Origin: Rufibacter sediminis
Lineage (GTDB): Bacteria > Bacteroidota > Bacteroidia > Cytophagales > Hymenobacteraceae
Reading direction: 5' to 3'
Length of the DNA stretch: 59,401 bases
Assembly (NCBI RefSeq): GCF_014269285.1
Contig: NZ_JACOAF010000019.1
Span: 1-59,401 of the forward strand
The translations under genes and the position numbers were made by a program. The notes under the pieces were generated by a model that was given only the letters and a program-made list of their open reading frames with translations, did no database searches and was not told the DNA's origin. How positions within the stretch are numbered: the stretch's first letter is position 1; the number at the start of each line of letters is the position of its first letter. Shown piece by piece: positions 42,083 through 50,232 of the stretch.

Positions 42083-42389
42083 GATCTTTTAGATTTAGGG
42101 TTTACGTTTTTCTGTTTTTTCTCTGGCGATGTCGCCTGCTTGACTTACCATTTGCAAAGCAGATGCCAGAAAACAACCTAAAACCTTCCAATTCCACCAA
42201 CCGGACAAAGGCAGAAGTGAAACGGACAGTAAAGGCCCGCGAAACGGGCACTATGAAAATGAGCCGTTTTCCGGAAAAGAGCTCCAAAACGGGAAGAGAC
42301 CTTGGAATAGACGAAAAAATCATGGGGAACGCCTCCTCAGCGCAATGCCAGCGAGGAAGCCTGCACTACGGGATTTTCCTTGGCAGCAG
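42083..42389. other. Intergenic region, one palindrome
   Basis: This is 307 bases between the LytTR and DUF4890-like genes, both transcribed leftward. It has one short palindrome copy at 42261-42293 and no gene. The DUF4890-like promoter should lie here. Confidence 0.5.
42261..42293. repeat. Dispersed palindrome copy (short)
   Basis: GAGCCGTTTTCC and GGAAAAGAGCTC are the inner arms; the outer left arm is missing. Confidence 0.5.
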
Positions 42390-43151
42390 TTATTTACTTC
42401 CCAGCCAGGTAAGGAAAAGCGGGCTTTTGGCTTTGCTGATAATGATTTCCTCTGTGAACGGAATGGTGAGGGTGATGGCGAGTTTGCGCCCGAAGTACTG
42501 CGATGCCTCCTTGATGGCCTTGTAATGCACCAGGAACTGCCGGTTGGCCCGGAAGAACTGCTGCCCGCAGATGGCTTCCATCTCCTCCATGTTCTGGTTG
42601 AGGGTGAATTTGCGTTGGTCGAAGGTGATCGCGTGCGTCACCAGATTCTGCGAGTAACAGACGGCCATCTGGTCCAGCGGCAGCGGAATGATCTTGTCCC
42701 GCTGAAACACCAAAACCGACTGCGGTTTCTGCACCAGGCGGGCATCCAATAGCTGCATCAAAGCGTGGTAATCTGATTTCTCTGCTGCGTGGTTTCCCTG
42801 CAGCTGCTTGTATTTCTGAAGCGTTTTCTGGATAGTAGCCTGGTTGAAGGGCTTGAGAATGTAGTCAATGCCGTTGGCTTTGAAGGCATCCAGGGCGTAC
42901 TCATTATAGGCGGTACAGAACACCACCGGCCTGGTGATCTCAACGTTCTGGAAGATCTCAAAACTGAGGCCATCGCCTAGTTGGATGTCCGAGAAGATCA
43001 GGTCGGGCTGGGGATTTTCCCGGAAATAGGCCGTGGCCGCTTTCACCGATGCCAGCACGGCCACAATCTGCGCGCCGGGCTCCACCTCCAGCAAGGTATC
43101 GGCCAGGTCCTCGGCGGTGAGGGGTTCGTCTTCAATGATGACAATCTTCAT
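42390..43151 (-). CDS. LytTR-type response regulator
   Basis: This encodes 253 residues from ATG 43151. The receiver domain has the acid pair in IIEDEP (residues 6-9), phosphoacceptor Asp55 in IFSDIQLGD, Thr in FCTAY and Lys in YILKPFN. After a short linker (about 125-150) comes a LytTR DNA-binding domain with VLVFQRDKIIPLPLDQMAVCYSQN and QQFFRANRQFLVHYKAI (cited in part). It follows the LytS-type kinase gene with one base between stop and start, so the two form a two-component pair. LytTR regulators bind direct repeats; the target is not evident in this window. Confidence 0.94.
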   Translation of the reverse strand: MKIVIIEDEPLTAEDLADTLLEVEPGAQIVAVLASVKAATAYFRENPQPDLIFSDIQLGDGLSFEIFQNVEITRPVVFCTAYNEYALDAFKANGIDYILKPFNQATIQKTLQKYKQLQGNHAAEKSDYHALMQLLDARLVQKPQSVLVFQRDKIIPLPLDQMAVCYSQNLVTHAITFDQRKFTLNQNMEEMEAICGQQFFRANRQFLVHYKAIKEASQYFGRKLAITLTIPFTEEIIISKAKSPLFLTWLGSK

Positions 43152-43152
43152 G

Positions 43153-44220
43153 CTACAATAACGTAAGTTCAACCGAGAAATACTGCTCTGCGTCTGTGAT
43201 GGTGATGCCGTGGCCGCTGATCACCTGGTACCGCTCAGACAGGTTCTTGAGCCCGATGCCCGAGGACGGCTCCAGCGTCTGCTTCGCTTTTTTGTTGTTT
43301 CGCACCACAATGGAACCCGGTTCCTGGTACGTGATCTGGATGGTGAGCGGTTCCTCTGGGGTGAAGGCGTTGTGTTTGATGGCGTTCTCCACCAGCAGTT
43401 GCAGCGAGAAAACCGGCAGGCTCCTCTGCGAGAGCACCTGGTCCGGCACGTCTATCTGGTACCGGAACGAATCTTTAAACCGCACTTTCTGCATCTCCAG
43501 GTAGTCTACGCACAGCTTGAGTTCGTCCTTTAGGGGAATAGTGGTTTCCTGGTGGGCGGTGATGGAGGCCCGGAGCAAATCCGATAACCGCACCAGGTAC
43601 TCCTCGGCCTCGGGCCGCTGCTTCTTGATGAGCGATTTCAGGGTGTTAAGCGAGTTGAACAGAAAATGCGGCTGCAGCTGGTGTTTCAGGTGCTGGTGCT
43701 GCGCGATGGCGTGGTTCATCTTCAGTTCGCTGTTCTCTACCGCAATCTGGGCGCTTTTCCGTTGCAGGATAATTAAATCCATGAGCACGATGATGATGGT
43801 GTTGTTGGTGAGGGCCACAATCAACGGGAAAATCCGGAAATGGGGCCCCTCTGCCACCAACAGAATCAGCGCCACGCAGAGGTAGTACGCCACCACGGCC
43901 ATCAGGAAACTGAGCGCGTACCGGATGAGGTTCTTCGTCTTATCACTTCTATGGAAGGTACTCACCCACTGGTAGAGGTACATGTTCATCAACCAGAGCG
44001 ACAGCATGAAGCACGTGATGATGGCCCCGGAAACGAAGGCGTTCTCGTCATGCGCCGGAAAAGGGAACTCGCGGGACAGGCGCGGCCTGGGCCGACGATC
44101 GTCAAAAAAGAAGGGCTTTCTGGCGTTGATCATCGGGAACTTACTGATCACGCCCCAGGCAACGGAGCTGATGAGCGCAATCTTCCACAGTCCTTTTTTA
44201 TAGGAATCGGGTTGTATCAT
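43153..44220 (-). CDS. LytS-type (His_kinase) sensor kinase
   Basis: This encodes 355 residues from ATG 44220. Four hydrophobic segments lie in the N-terminal half (about 11-25, 68-90, 107-128 and 138-160). The phosphorylation region has the His_kinase family hallmark HLKHQLQPHFLFNSLNTLKSLI, with the reactive histidine in QPHFLFN, followed by a HATPase with LQLLVENAIKHNAF (N box) and SSGIGLKNLSERYQ. This is the partner kinase of the LytTR regulator downstream. Earlier in-frame starts (44247, 44346) are possible but add a non-hydrophobic extension. Confidence 0.92.
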   Translation of the reverse strand: MIQPDSYKKGLWKIALISSVAWGVISKFPMINARKPFFFDDRRPRPRLSREFPFPAHDENAFVSGAIITCFMLSLWLMNMYLYQWVSTFHRSDKTKNLIRYALSFLMAVVAYYLCVALILLVAEGPHFRIFPLIVALTNNTIIIVLMDLIILQRKSAQIAVENSELKMNHAIAQHQHLKHQLQPHFLFNSLNTLKSLIKKQRPEAEEYLVRLSDLLRASITAHQETTIPLKDELKLCVDYLEMQKVRFKDSFRYQIDVPDQVLSQRSLPVFSLQLLVENAIKHNAFTPEEPLTIQITYQEPGSIVVRNNKKAKQTLEPSSGIGLKNLSERYQVISGHGITITDAEQYFSVELTLL

Positions 44221-44864
44221 CTTTAAAACTACTAAATTCTCCCACATAGGGGCGCGCTCCCGTTTACCGGAATTAGCCGTGAACCCGCCGAATCTGTGGG
44301 TTCTAAAGAGCAAACTTCGCCTCTGTAAACGCCCGGCACCAGCCAAAAAGCAGCAAGACAGGCAATTTACCAGGTGAAGTGACTGTACCGGTGGGTGTAC
44401 TGCCTGCTCCTCTGGTCGCCAACTCGCCTCTTAGTCCAAACATTACGGGGCTTACGGGGTTATGGACTAGAACCTCGTCTTTGCCCGCGGAACCTTGCCG
44501 GGCAATGAAGCCGGTTTTAGGCGTGATTTCCTGAAAACGGCCCCAAAACCGAAATCGCTCCGGAGCACGGGACCGGAATCGGCCCGTGAACGTCTGCGGT
44601 GATTTTTGACCTCGGAAAGTGACAGACAAAATTTTTCCAAGAATGGAACAGATTTTGCAATTCCCTTCGTTGTAGCTACAATTATCATCATTTAGATGGT
44701 TTTTCTGATTTTGTTTACTATATTCAATTATTCGCCGTAGAATCAGATAACCGATCAGGCGTTTACACAAGTAGTAAAATTCATAGAAGGGAGAGACAGG
44801 CTCTGTGAACTTCGGGCTTCTTACCAGATAAGGGGCTGATCCTGGGGACTTTTATTTTTAAACC
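44221..44864. other. Intergenic region, no gene seen
   Basis: This is about 640 bases. It has a palindrome copy at 44511-44551. Long frames on the minus strand (for example 44303-44770) lack coding character. The LytS promoter and that of the small gene at 44865 should lie at the two ends. Confidence 0.5.
44511..44551. repeat. Dispersed palindrome copy
   Basis: The arms CCGGTTTTAGGCGTGATTTC and TGAAAACGGCCCCAAAACCG are mostly complementary. Confidence 0.7.
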
Positions 44865-44978
44865 ATGACTACCAAAACCGTTTCTTCCATCGCTTCGCTA
44901 TTGAAAGAGTTGATTTCAAGATTAACTGGCCCTACGCTGCAGCCCATTCCCGTTCCGGTTCGTCAGCAATCGCGCTAA
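44865..44978 (+). CDS. Predicted 37-residue small protein
   Basis: A frame from ATG 44865 encodes MTTKTVSSIASLLKELISRL then TGPTLQPIPVPVRQQSR. It has an amphipathic helix (about 5-21) and a Pro-rich tail, and is followed after 79 bases by a strong terminator at 45058. The transcription unit is short and independent. I do not know the family. Its coding status rests on composition and the terminator, not on any domain. Confidence 0.5.
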   Translation: MTTKTVSSIASLLKELISRLTGPTLQPIPVPVRQQSR

Positions 44979-45057
44979 GGAACCGGGCTGAAGCTCGCAG
45001 CTGCGGTTCAGTTGAAGCCCTCCTACTGCTATCATTCACCACCATTTCATAAAATAG

Positions 45058-45090
45058 AATCCCTGCCGTCTCTTGCGGCAGGGATTTTTT
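45058..45090 (+). terminator. Terminator downstream of the 37-residue gene
   Basis: The arms AATCCCTGCCG and CGGCAGGGATT (perfect) are followed by TTTTTG. Confidence 0.9.
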
Positions 45091-45151
45091 GTTTCCACTC
45101 CTGCCGAGTGCTCTCCTGCAAGACTTCCTGCATGCAGCGAAGAACCTTTTT

Positions 45152-45191
45152 CCTGTTTTAGCGGTCTTTTTCCTAAACCAGGCCTAAAACC
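45152..45191. repeat. Dispersed palindrome copy
   Basis: CCTGTTTTAGCGGTCTTTTTC and its right arm CAGGCCTAAAAC are imperfect. Confidence 0.55.
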
Positions 45192-45253
45192 CACGCTCAT
45201 CAGCGTAGCGTAGAGCAATCAGAAAGTTCTTCCGCAAGTCAGAAAACACAGGG

Positions 45254-45291
45254 CTGTTTCAGGGCTGCTTTGGAAAAACGGGCGCTAAACG
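45254..45291. repeat. Dispersed palindrome copy
   Basis: CTGTTTCAGGGCTGCTTTGG and AAAAACGGGCGCTAAACG are imperfect. Confidence 0.5.
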
Positions 45292-45447
45292 CCAGTGGAG
45301 TTCTATTTCAGGAACCTGTTTAGCTAATCCACAGCAAAATACCATCTCCCTCGGCGTGCTGTCAACAGCCAGCGCAACGGCCGCTGCCGCCGGAGTGTTG
45401 GTGAGAACACGAAGAACGAAGCAGATTTGCCTCTGAGAGGAACAAGT

Positions 45448-45486
45448 CTGTTTTAGGGGCATTTTCGAAAAACCGGGCTTAAAACG
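45448..45486. repeat. Dispersed palindrome copy
   Basis: CTGTTTTAGGGGCATTTTC and GAAAAACCGGGCTTAAAACG are mostly complementary. Confidence 0.65.
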
Positions 45487-45576
45487 CTGCGAGAGGTTTT
45501 ATCTTGGGCATGTTTCTGCGTTGCGTGCTTCTCGTTCTGCGGATTTTAGTAAATTCCCTGCTTAAACCCCTACCCC

Positions 45577-46344
45577 ATGCACTCCTTCTCAGACCATTCG
45601 CGCCGAAGTTTTATCAAGAAAGCTGCCCTGGGTAGTGTGGCAACCCTGGGCATTCCGCAGATTCTCACCGAGGCCTTCGCGGCGGAAAAGCCCAAGACGA
45701 TCTCCTTCAAGAAAGACAGCGTTCTGCTCTTCCAGGGCGATTCCATCACCGACGCGGGCCGCAAGCGGGAAGACACCGGCTACAACAGCAGTCAGGTATT
45801 AGGCAGCGGTTACGCCATGCTGGCCGCAGCCGAGTTGCTGCACACCCACGCCGACAAGAACCTGAAAATCTACAACAAAGGCATCAGCGGATTCAAGGTG
45901 TACCAGGTGGCCGAGCGCTGGAATACGGACACGCTGGCCCTGAAACCCGACGTGCTGAGCATTCTCATCGGGGTCAATGACTTCTGGCACACGCTCTCCT
46001 TCGGCTACAAAGGCACCCTGCAGACGTATCAGCAGGATTTCAGGGCCTTGCTGGACCGTACCAAACAAGCCTTGCCCGAGCTGCAGCTGGTGGTGGGCGA
46101 GCCCTTCGCGGTGAAAGGCATCAAAGTGGTAGATGAGAAATGGTTTCCGGCCTTTGATGCCTACCGGCAAACCGCCCGCGAGATTGCCCAGCAGTTCAAC
46201 GCCACGTTTATTCCTTACCAGAGCGTGTATGAGAAGGCGCAGAAACTTGCCCCGGGCGTGTACTGGACCTATGATGGCGTGCACCCCACCTTAGCCGGCG
46301 CGCAACTCATGGCACAAGCCTGGTTGAAAGCGGTTCAACGTTAA
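45577..46344 (+). CDS. Tat-exported SGNH/GDSL-type hydrolase
   Basis: This encodes 255 residues. The N-terminus HSRRSFIKKAALGSVATLG is a twin-arginine signal (SRRSFIK), so the protein is exported folded. The GDSL block is LFQGDSITDAGR with Ser56, followed by GISGFKVYQVAERW (Gly block), SILIGVNDFWH (Asn block) and WTYDGVHPTLAG with the catalytic Asp-x-x-His. This is the rhamnogalacturonan acetylesterase-like group; a carbohydrate esterase activity is likely. It is 42 bases upstream of the M28 peptidase start, in the same direction, and may be co-transcribed. Confidence 0.93.
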   Translation: MHSFSDHSRRSFIKKAALGSVATLGIPQILTEAFAAEKPKTISFKKDSVLLFQGDSITDAGRKREDTGYNSSQVLGSGYAMLAAAELLHTHADKNLKIYNKGISGFKVYQVAERWNTDTLALKPDVLSILIGVNDFWHTLSFGYKGTLQTYQQDFRALLDRTKQALPELQLVVGEPFAVKGIKVVDEKWFPAFDAYRQTAREIAQQFNATFIPYQSVYEKAQKLAPGVYWTYDGVHPTLAGAQLMAQAWLKAVQR

Positions 46345-46386
46345 ACGCTTTATTTTTCCATTCTATTGATCATTCACTCTTATATA

Positions 46387-48021
46387 ATGAAATACAAAGC
46401 TCTTCTTGTAGGTGCCCTGCTTTTTTCGGGCACTACGTTCGGTCAGTCGCTCTCGCTGGACAAAGATGTGACGCAGCAGCTCAACACGGTTCAGCCCGAA
46501 GCCCTCAAAGCGCACATCCGGTATCTAGCCGATGATAAATTAATGGGTCGGCTGCCCGGTACGCCCGGCTACCAGATGGCCGTAGATTACGTGGTGCAGG
46601 AATTCAAAAAGCTGGGCGTTCAGCCGGGCGGAGAAAACGGCACCTACCTGCAGAAAGTGAGAATCAGGCGGGCTTACACGGGCAAAGACGCCACTCTTGC
46701 TTTCACCTCGGCCCAAGGCGTCAAAGCGTTGGTACAGGGCACTGATTTTGCCATTTACCCCAATCCGCAGAACCCAACCGTTACCCTGAATGCTCCGCTG
46801 GCCTTCGCAGGCTACGGCATCACCGCCCCCGAAGTAGGCTATGACGATTACGCGAATCTGGACGTGAAAGGCAAGGTGGTGGTGATTCTGCGCGGGGCGC
46901 CCAAGAATTTCCATTCCACCATTGCCGCCGCCAGCATGCATTTCTCCACCATTCTGCAGAATGCCGTGAACCACGGCGCGGTAGGCGTGATCATCGGCAA
47001 CAACCAGCCGCAGGCTAAGGTGCCCAACCTGAGCCGCGGCGCCAACAGCGTGATGGCCGCGAACGGAAAAGTGGCCGCCTCAGGCTCCTTTGTCTCTGAC
47101 CAGTCCCAACTCCTCGCGTCTATCAACGCCGCCACTTTTCATTCCCTGCTGCAAGGCGCGGGCCTGGACACCGCTCAGGTGGTGGCGAAACTGCAAAAAG
47201 GTACGCCTTCATCGACCTCCTTACCCGCCAACGTGCAGGCCAAGTTCACCTCTACCTATCAGGACTTCGATTCTTATAATGTTGTGGGGAAAATCACCGG
47301 CTCAGACGCTACCCTGCGGAATGAGTATGTGGTGCACAGTGCCCACCTGGATCACATGGGCATCAGCACGCCCGTGAAAGGCGACTCTATTTATAATGGT
47401 GCGCATGACAATGCCTCTGGGGTAGCCAGCGTGCTGGAAATCGCCAAAGTCTACTCGCAGTTGAAGCAGAAGCCCAAGCGTTCCCTCCTGTTTGTTTTAG
47501 TGACCGGCGAAGAGATGGGTTTGTTGGGCTCGGCTTACTTTGCCCGGTACCCCACGGTGCCTAAAGAAAAGATTGTAGCCGACATCAATACCGATATGCC
47601 CACCATCATTGCTCCCCTGCTGTCAGCGGTGGCGCTGGGGGCTGAGCATTCCTCGCTGGCGCAACCCGTGGCAAAGGCCGCCGCTCACCTGGGCATTGCG
47701 GTGGAAGCAGATCCGGAGCCAGACCAGAACCGGTTCATCCGCAGCGATCAGTTTAGTTTCGTGAGCCAGGGCATTCCGGCTTTGCACATCAAATACGGGA
47801 ACAAGACCAAAGACGGGCAAAACAACCTGAACAAGCAGGTAGAAGTATGGCGCGCCGAGTTCTACCACAAACCCCAGGATGAACTGAACGACAGCTTTGA
47901 CTTTGAGGCGGGCAAGCGCTACGTGCAGCTCAACTTCCTCATCAGCTACCAGGTGGCCCAGGCTGCCCAGCGCCCCACCTGGAACGCGAACGATTTCTTT
48001 GGCGGGCGTTACCAGAAGTAA
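46387..48021 (+). CDS. Secreted M28-family zinc metallopeptidase with PA insert
   Basis: This encodes 544 residues from ATG 46387. The signal peptide is about 1-19 (LLFSGTTFGQ). After an N-terminal part (LKAHIRYLADDKLMGRLPGTPGYQMAVDYV, cited in part), a PA domain (about 100-270; APEVGYDDYANLDVKGKVVVIL) is inserted. The catalytic domain then supplies metal ligands: His in VVHSAHLDHMG, Asp in NGAHDNASGVASVLEIA, Glu-Glu in VTGEEMGLLGSAYFAR, Asp in VADINTDMP, and His in IPALHIKYGN. It is an aminopeptidase-type enzyme acting outside the cytoplasm. A strong palindrome follows the stop. Confidence 0.95.
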   Translation: MKYKALLVGALLFSGTTFGQSLSLDKDVTQQLNTVQPEALKAHIRYLADDKLMGRLPGTPGYQMAVDYVVQEFKKLGVQPGGENGTYLQKVRIRRAYTGKDATLAFTSAQGVKALVQGTDFAIYPNPQNPTVTLNAPLAFAGYGITAPEVGYDDYANLDVKGKVVVILRGAPKNFHSTIAAASMHFSTILQNAVNHGAVGVIIGNNQPQAKVPNLSRGANSVMAANGKVAASGSFVSDQSQLLASINAATFHSLLQGAGLDTAQVVAKLQKGTPSSTSLPANVQAKFTSTYQDFDSYNVVGKITGSDATLRNEYVVHSAHLDHMGISTPVKGDSIYNGAHDNASGVASVLEIAKVYSQLKQKPKRSLLFVLVTGEEMGLLGSAYFARYPTVPKEKIVADINTDMPTIIAPLLSAVALGAEHSSLAQPVAKAAAHLGIAVEADPEPDQNRFIRSDQFSFVSQGIPALHIKYGNKTKDGQNNLNKQVEVWRAEFYHKPQDELNDSFDFEAGKRYVQLNFLISYQVAQAAQRPTWNANDFFGGRYQK

Positions 48022-48040
48022 GCCTCGTCACCTCTTCCTA

Positions 48041-48088
48041 CATCCTGCTTTGGGGCCGTTTTCGTGAAAACAGCCCCAAAGCAGGATG
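48041..48088. repeat. Dispersed palindrome copy (longest stem; may act as terminator)
   Basis: The arms CATCCTGCTTTGGGGCCGTT and CAGCCCCAAAGCAGGATG (with TTC-GTG-AAAA in the middle) form a stem of about 22 pairs with one wobble. The outer part is unique to this copy, yet both sides match. Confidence 0.88.
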
Positions 48089-48234
48089 TATGCCGTTCAG
48101 CGGGATTGTAAACCCAATAACAATTTGATATATCAGAACATCCATTCATCCTTACATTCCACAAACAACTCATAATCAATCGGTAAGCATTGGTTTACTA
48201 GCAACAAATCAACCCTTCGAAAATATAGTTAATT

Positions 48235-48260
48235 TTTAGTTCTCAAAATTATGAACTAAA
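48235..48260. promoter_or_regulatory. Operator-like inverted repeat upstream of the GbsR/MarR gene
   Basis: TTTAGTTC-N10-GAACTAAA lies just upstream of a perfect Bacteroidota -7 box. The same 7-base half-sites and the same spacing recur at 48793-48816. Confidence 0.72.
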
Positions 48261-48272
48261 GAAACTAACACA

Positions 48273-48280
48273 TACCTTTG
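48273..48280 (+). promoter_or_regulatory. -7 box of the GbsR/MarR gene promoter
   Basis: TACCTTTG matches TAnnTTTG exactly and lies 17 bases before the ATG at 48297, giving a leader of only about 10 bases. Confidence 0.7.
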
Positions 48281-48296
48281 TGCTGTTCTTAAACAA

Positions 48297-48779
48297 ATGA
48301 AAGGAACCATCGTGGCAGAATTAACACAAGAACAAAGACAACTAATTGAGAAAATGGGCATTTACCATGAGCAGCAGGGCTTTCCGCCCGTGACAGGCCG
48401 CATCATGGGGTTGCTATACGTTACCGACAGGCTGCACCTGAGCTTTGAAGAGATTGTTGAAACGCTGCATATCAGTAAAAGCGCTACCAGCAATGCCCTT
48501 CAGCTTTTACAGCAGATGCACCTGATAGAATACACGACCTACTCCGGAGACCGGAAACGGTACTTTGGCGCTCTCCTGGAAAACTGGCATGAAGAGGTCT
48601 TGAACAAAATGGAATCTATCTTGGGTTTAAGCAAACTGCTTCGGCAAGCCAATGAACTGCGGGGCGATGCAAACCCCACCATGAACCAGAAAGTAACGGA
48701 GCGGATTGAGTTTATGGAATTCCTTTCCAGAGAAGTTCCGGCCCTCATGTACAAGTGGCTCCAGGTGAGAAAAGGCTAA
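48297..48779 (+). CDS. GbsR/MarR-family transcriptional regulator of the second RND operon
   Basis: This encodes 160 residues. The N-terminal helix (QRQLIEKMGIYHEQQGFPPVTGRIMGLLYVTD, cited in part) is typical of the GbsR branch of MarR-like proteins, followed by the helix-turn-helix LSFEEIVETLHISKSATSNALQLLQQMHLIEY and a basic wing with TYSGDRKRYF. The C-terminal helices form the dimer. It is first in an operon with TolC, adaptor and RND genes. Identical inverted repeats (TTAGTTC-N10-GAACTAA) upstream and downstream of it are the obvious binding sites, so it probably controls both itself and the pump. Confidence 0.92.
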   Translation: MKGTIVAELTQEQRQLIEKMGIYHEQQGFPPVTGRIMGLLYVTDRLHLSFEEIVETLHISKSATSNALQLLQQMHLIEYTTYSGDRKRYFGALLENWHEEVLNKMESILGLSKLLRQANELRGDANPTMNQKVTERIEFMEFLSREVPALMYKWLQVRKG

Positions 48780-48792
48780 TTTTTTTACCCAG

Positions 48793-48816
48793 TTAGTTCT
48801 TTTAATTCTGAACTAA
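48793..48816. promoter_or_regulatory. Second operator-like inverted repeat, between regulator and TolC genes
   Basis: TTAGTTC-N10-GAACTAA with the same half-sites and spacing as at 48235-48260, placed 37 bases before the TolC start. It suggests an internal promoter also controlled by the regulator. Confidence 0.72.
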
Positions 48817-48852
48817 TTATATAGACAAAAACCAATTAATTAAAGTAAAACC

Positions 48853-50208
48853 GTGAATAAGAAGCATTTCCTACTGAGCCTCCTGCTCACCTTAGTGGCG
48901 AGTTTCAGTTATGCGCAAACCCAACCACAGGGCAAAGTACTTACGCTGAAAGACGCGTTGACTTTTGCCGCCGCCAATAACATTGGCGTAGCCCAAGCGC
49001 AATTGGATGAGCAAAGCGCTGAATACCGAATCAAGGAAACTAAAGGCTCTGGCTTACCGCAGTTAACGGGAACCGGGCAATTGAGCATCTATCCGTCTAT
49101 CCCTACCCAGCTTTTGCCCGGGGAAATCATTGGACAGCCCGGCACTTTTGTACCGGTGCAGTTTGGTACCAAGTACAACGCCAACGGCGGGGTGGAACTC
49201 TCCCAGCTGATCTTCAGCAAATCCTACTTTGTAGGTCTGGAAGCAGCGCAAACCACCCGTGACCTGTACCGCCTGCGCACCCAGATGAACAGAGAAGACG
49301 TCATTTACAACGTGAGCTCGGCTTATCTGCAGGCGCTGCAAACCAAGGAGCAGTTCAGCACCATTGAGGCCAACTACAACCGCCTGGTGCAGCTGGAGAA
49401 AATCCTGACGCTGCAATACAAGAATGATTTCGCCAAGAAGGTAGATGTGAACCGCATCACGGTAAACAAAACCAACCTGGAGAACCAGCGCCAAACCCTC
49501 GCCTCGGCGTATGAGCAGCAGAAAAACGCCCTTAAGTTCTTCATGGGCATGCCCTTGGAGCAGCAGTTTGAGATAGAAGACTCTACGACCCTGGCAAATA
49601 CGGCACTTCCGCTTACCTCCAACGCCAGCGAGATTCTGGCCCAACGCGCCGACTATCAAGCGCTGGAAACCCAGAGAAGACTGTATGGCCTGAACGTGGA
49701 GAACATCAAAGGCGGCGCTTTCCCTACTTTGGCGGGTTTTGGTCAGTACACCTACAACGCCCAACGCAGAGAGTTCAACTTCTTTGACACCAGCCAACCT
49801 TGGTTTAAGACCTTTGTCCTGGGCGTGCGTCTGAACATCCCCATCTTTGACGGCTTTCAGCGCAAGAACCAGGTGAGACGGGCGCAGATTGACGTGAAAA
49901 AGACCGAACTGGACATGCAGAACCTGGCGCTTAACACCCAACTGAGCCTGGACAATGCCCTCCAGCAGATCAATACGAGCCAGTTAGCCATTCAGAACCA
50001 GGAACGCAACGTGCAACTGGCGCAAGAGGTGTATGATACCACCAACCGCTTATACAAAGAAGGCCTCTCGCCTTTGACAGATTTACTCGAAGCGGAAGTG
50101 AGCCTGAGAGAGGCCCAGACCAACTTGAACAACGAACGCTTAAAATATAAAATCTCGCAGCTGAACTACATCAGAGCCCGCGGCGAATTGAAAAACCTAA
50201 TCCAATAA
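48853..50208 (+). CDS. TolC-family outer-membrane efflux protein (pump 2)
   Basis: This encodes 451 residues from GTG 48853, with a signal peptide (about 1-22, ending VASFSYAQ). It shows the duplicated OEP architecture: LKDALTFAAANNIGVAQAQLDEQSAEYRIKETKGSGLPQLT (cited in part) in the first half and EGLSPLTDLLEAEVSLREAQTNLNNERLKYKISQLNYIRARGEL at the end. It is the outer-membrane channel of the second tripartite pump, 25 bases upstream of the adaptor gene. Confidence 0.94.
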   Translation: MNKKHFLLSLLLTLVASFSYAQTQPQGKVLTLKDALTFAAANNIGVAQAQLDEQSAEYRIKETKGSGLPQLTGTGQLSIYPSIPTQLLPGEIIGQPGTFVPVQFGTKYNANGGVELSQLIFSKSYFVGLEAAQTTRDLYRLRTQMNREDVIYNVSSAYLQALQTKEQFSTIEANYNRLVQLEKILTLQYKNDFAKKVDVNRITVNKTNLENQRQTLASAYEQQKNALKFFMGMPLEQQFEIEDSTTLANTALPLTSNASEILAQRADYQALETQRRLYGLNVENIKGGAFPTLAGFGQYTYNAQRREFNFFDTSQPWFKTFVLGVRLNIPIFDGFQRKNQVRRAQIDVKKTELDMQNLALNTQLSLDNALQQINTSQLAIQNQERNVQLAQEVYDTTNRLYKEGLSPLTDLLEAEVSLREAQTNLNNERLKYKISQLNYIRARGELKNLIQ

Positions 50209-50232
50209 CACTTTTCGGTACACTCTAAAAAA

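Larger units (their letters stand above)
44979..45576. other. Intergenic region with terminator and three palindromes
   Basis: This is 598 bases. After the terminator at 45058 there are palindrome copies at 45152-45191, 45254-45291 and 45448-45486, the densest cluster in the window. No gene was seen. Confidence 0.6.
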
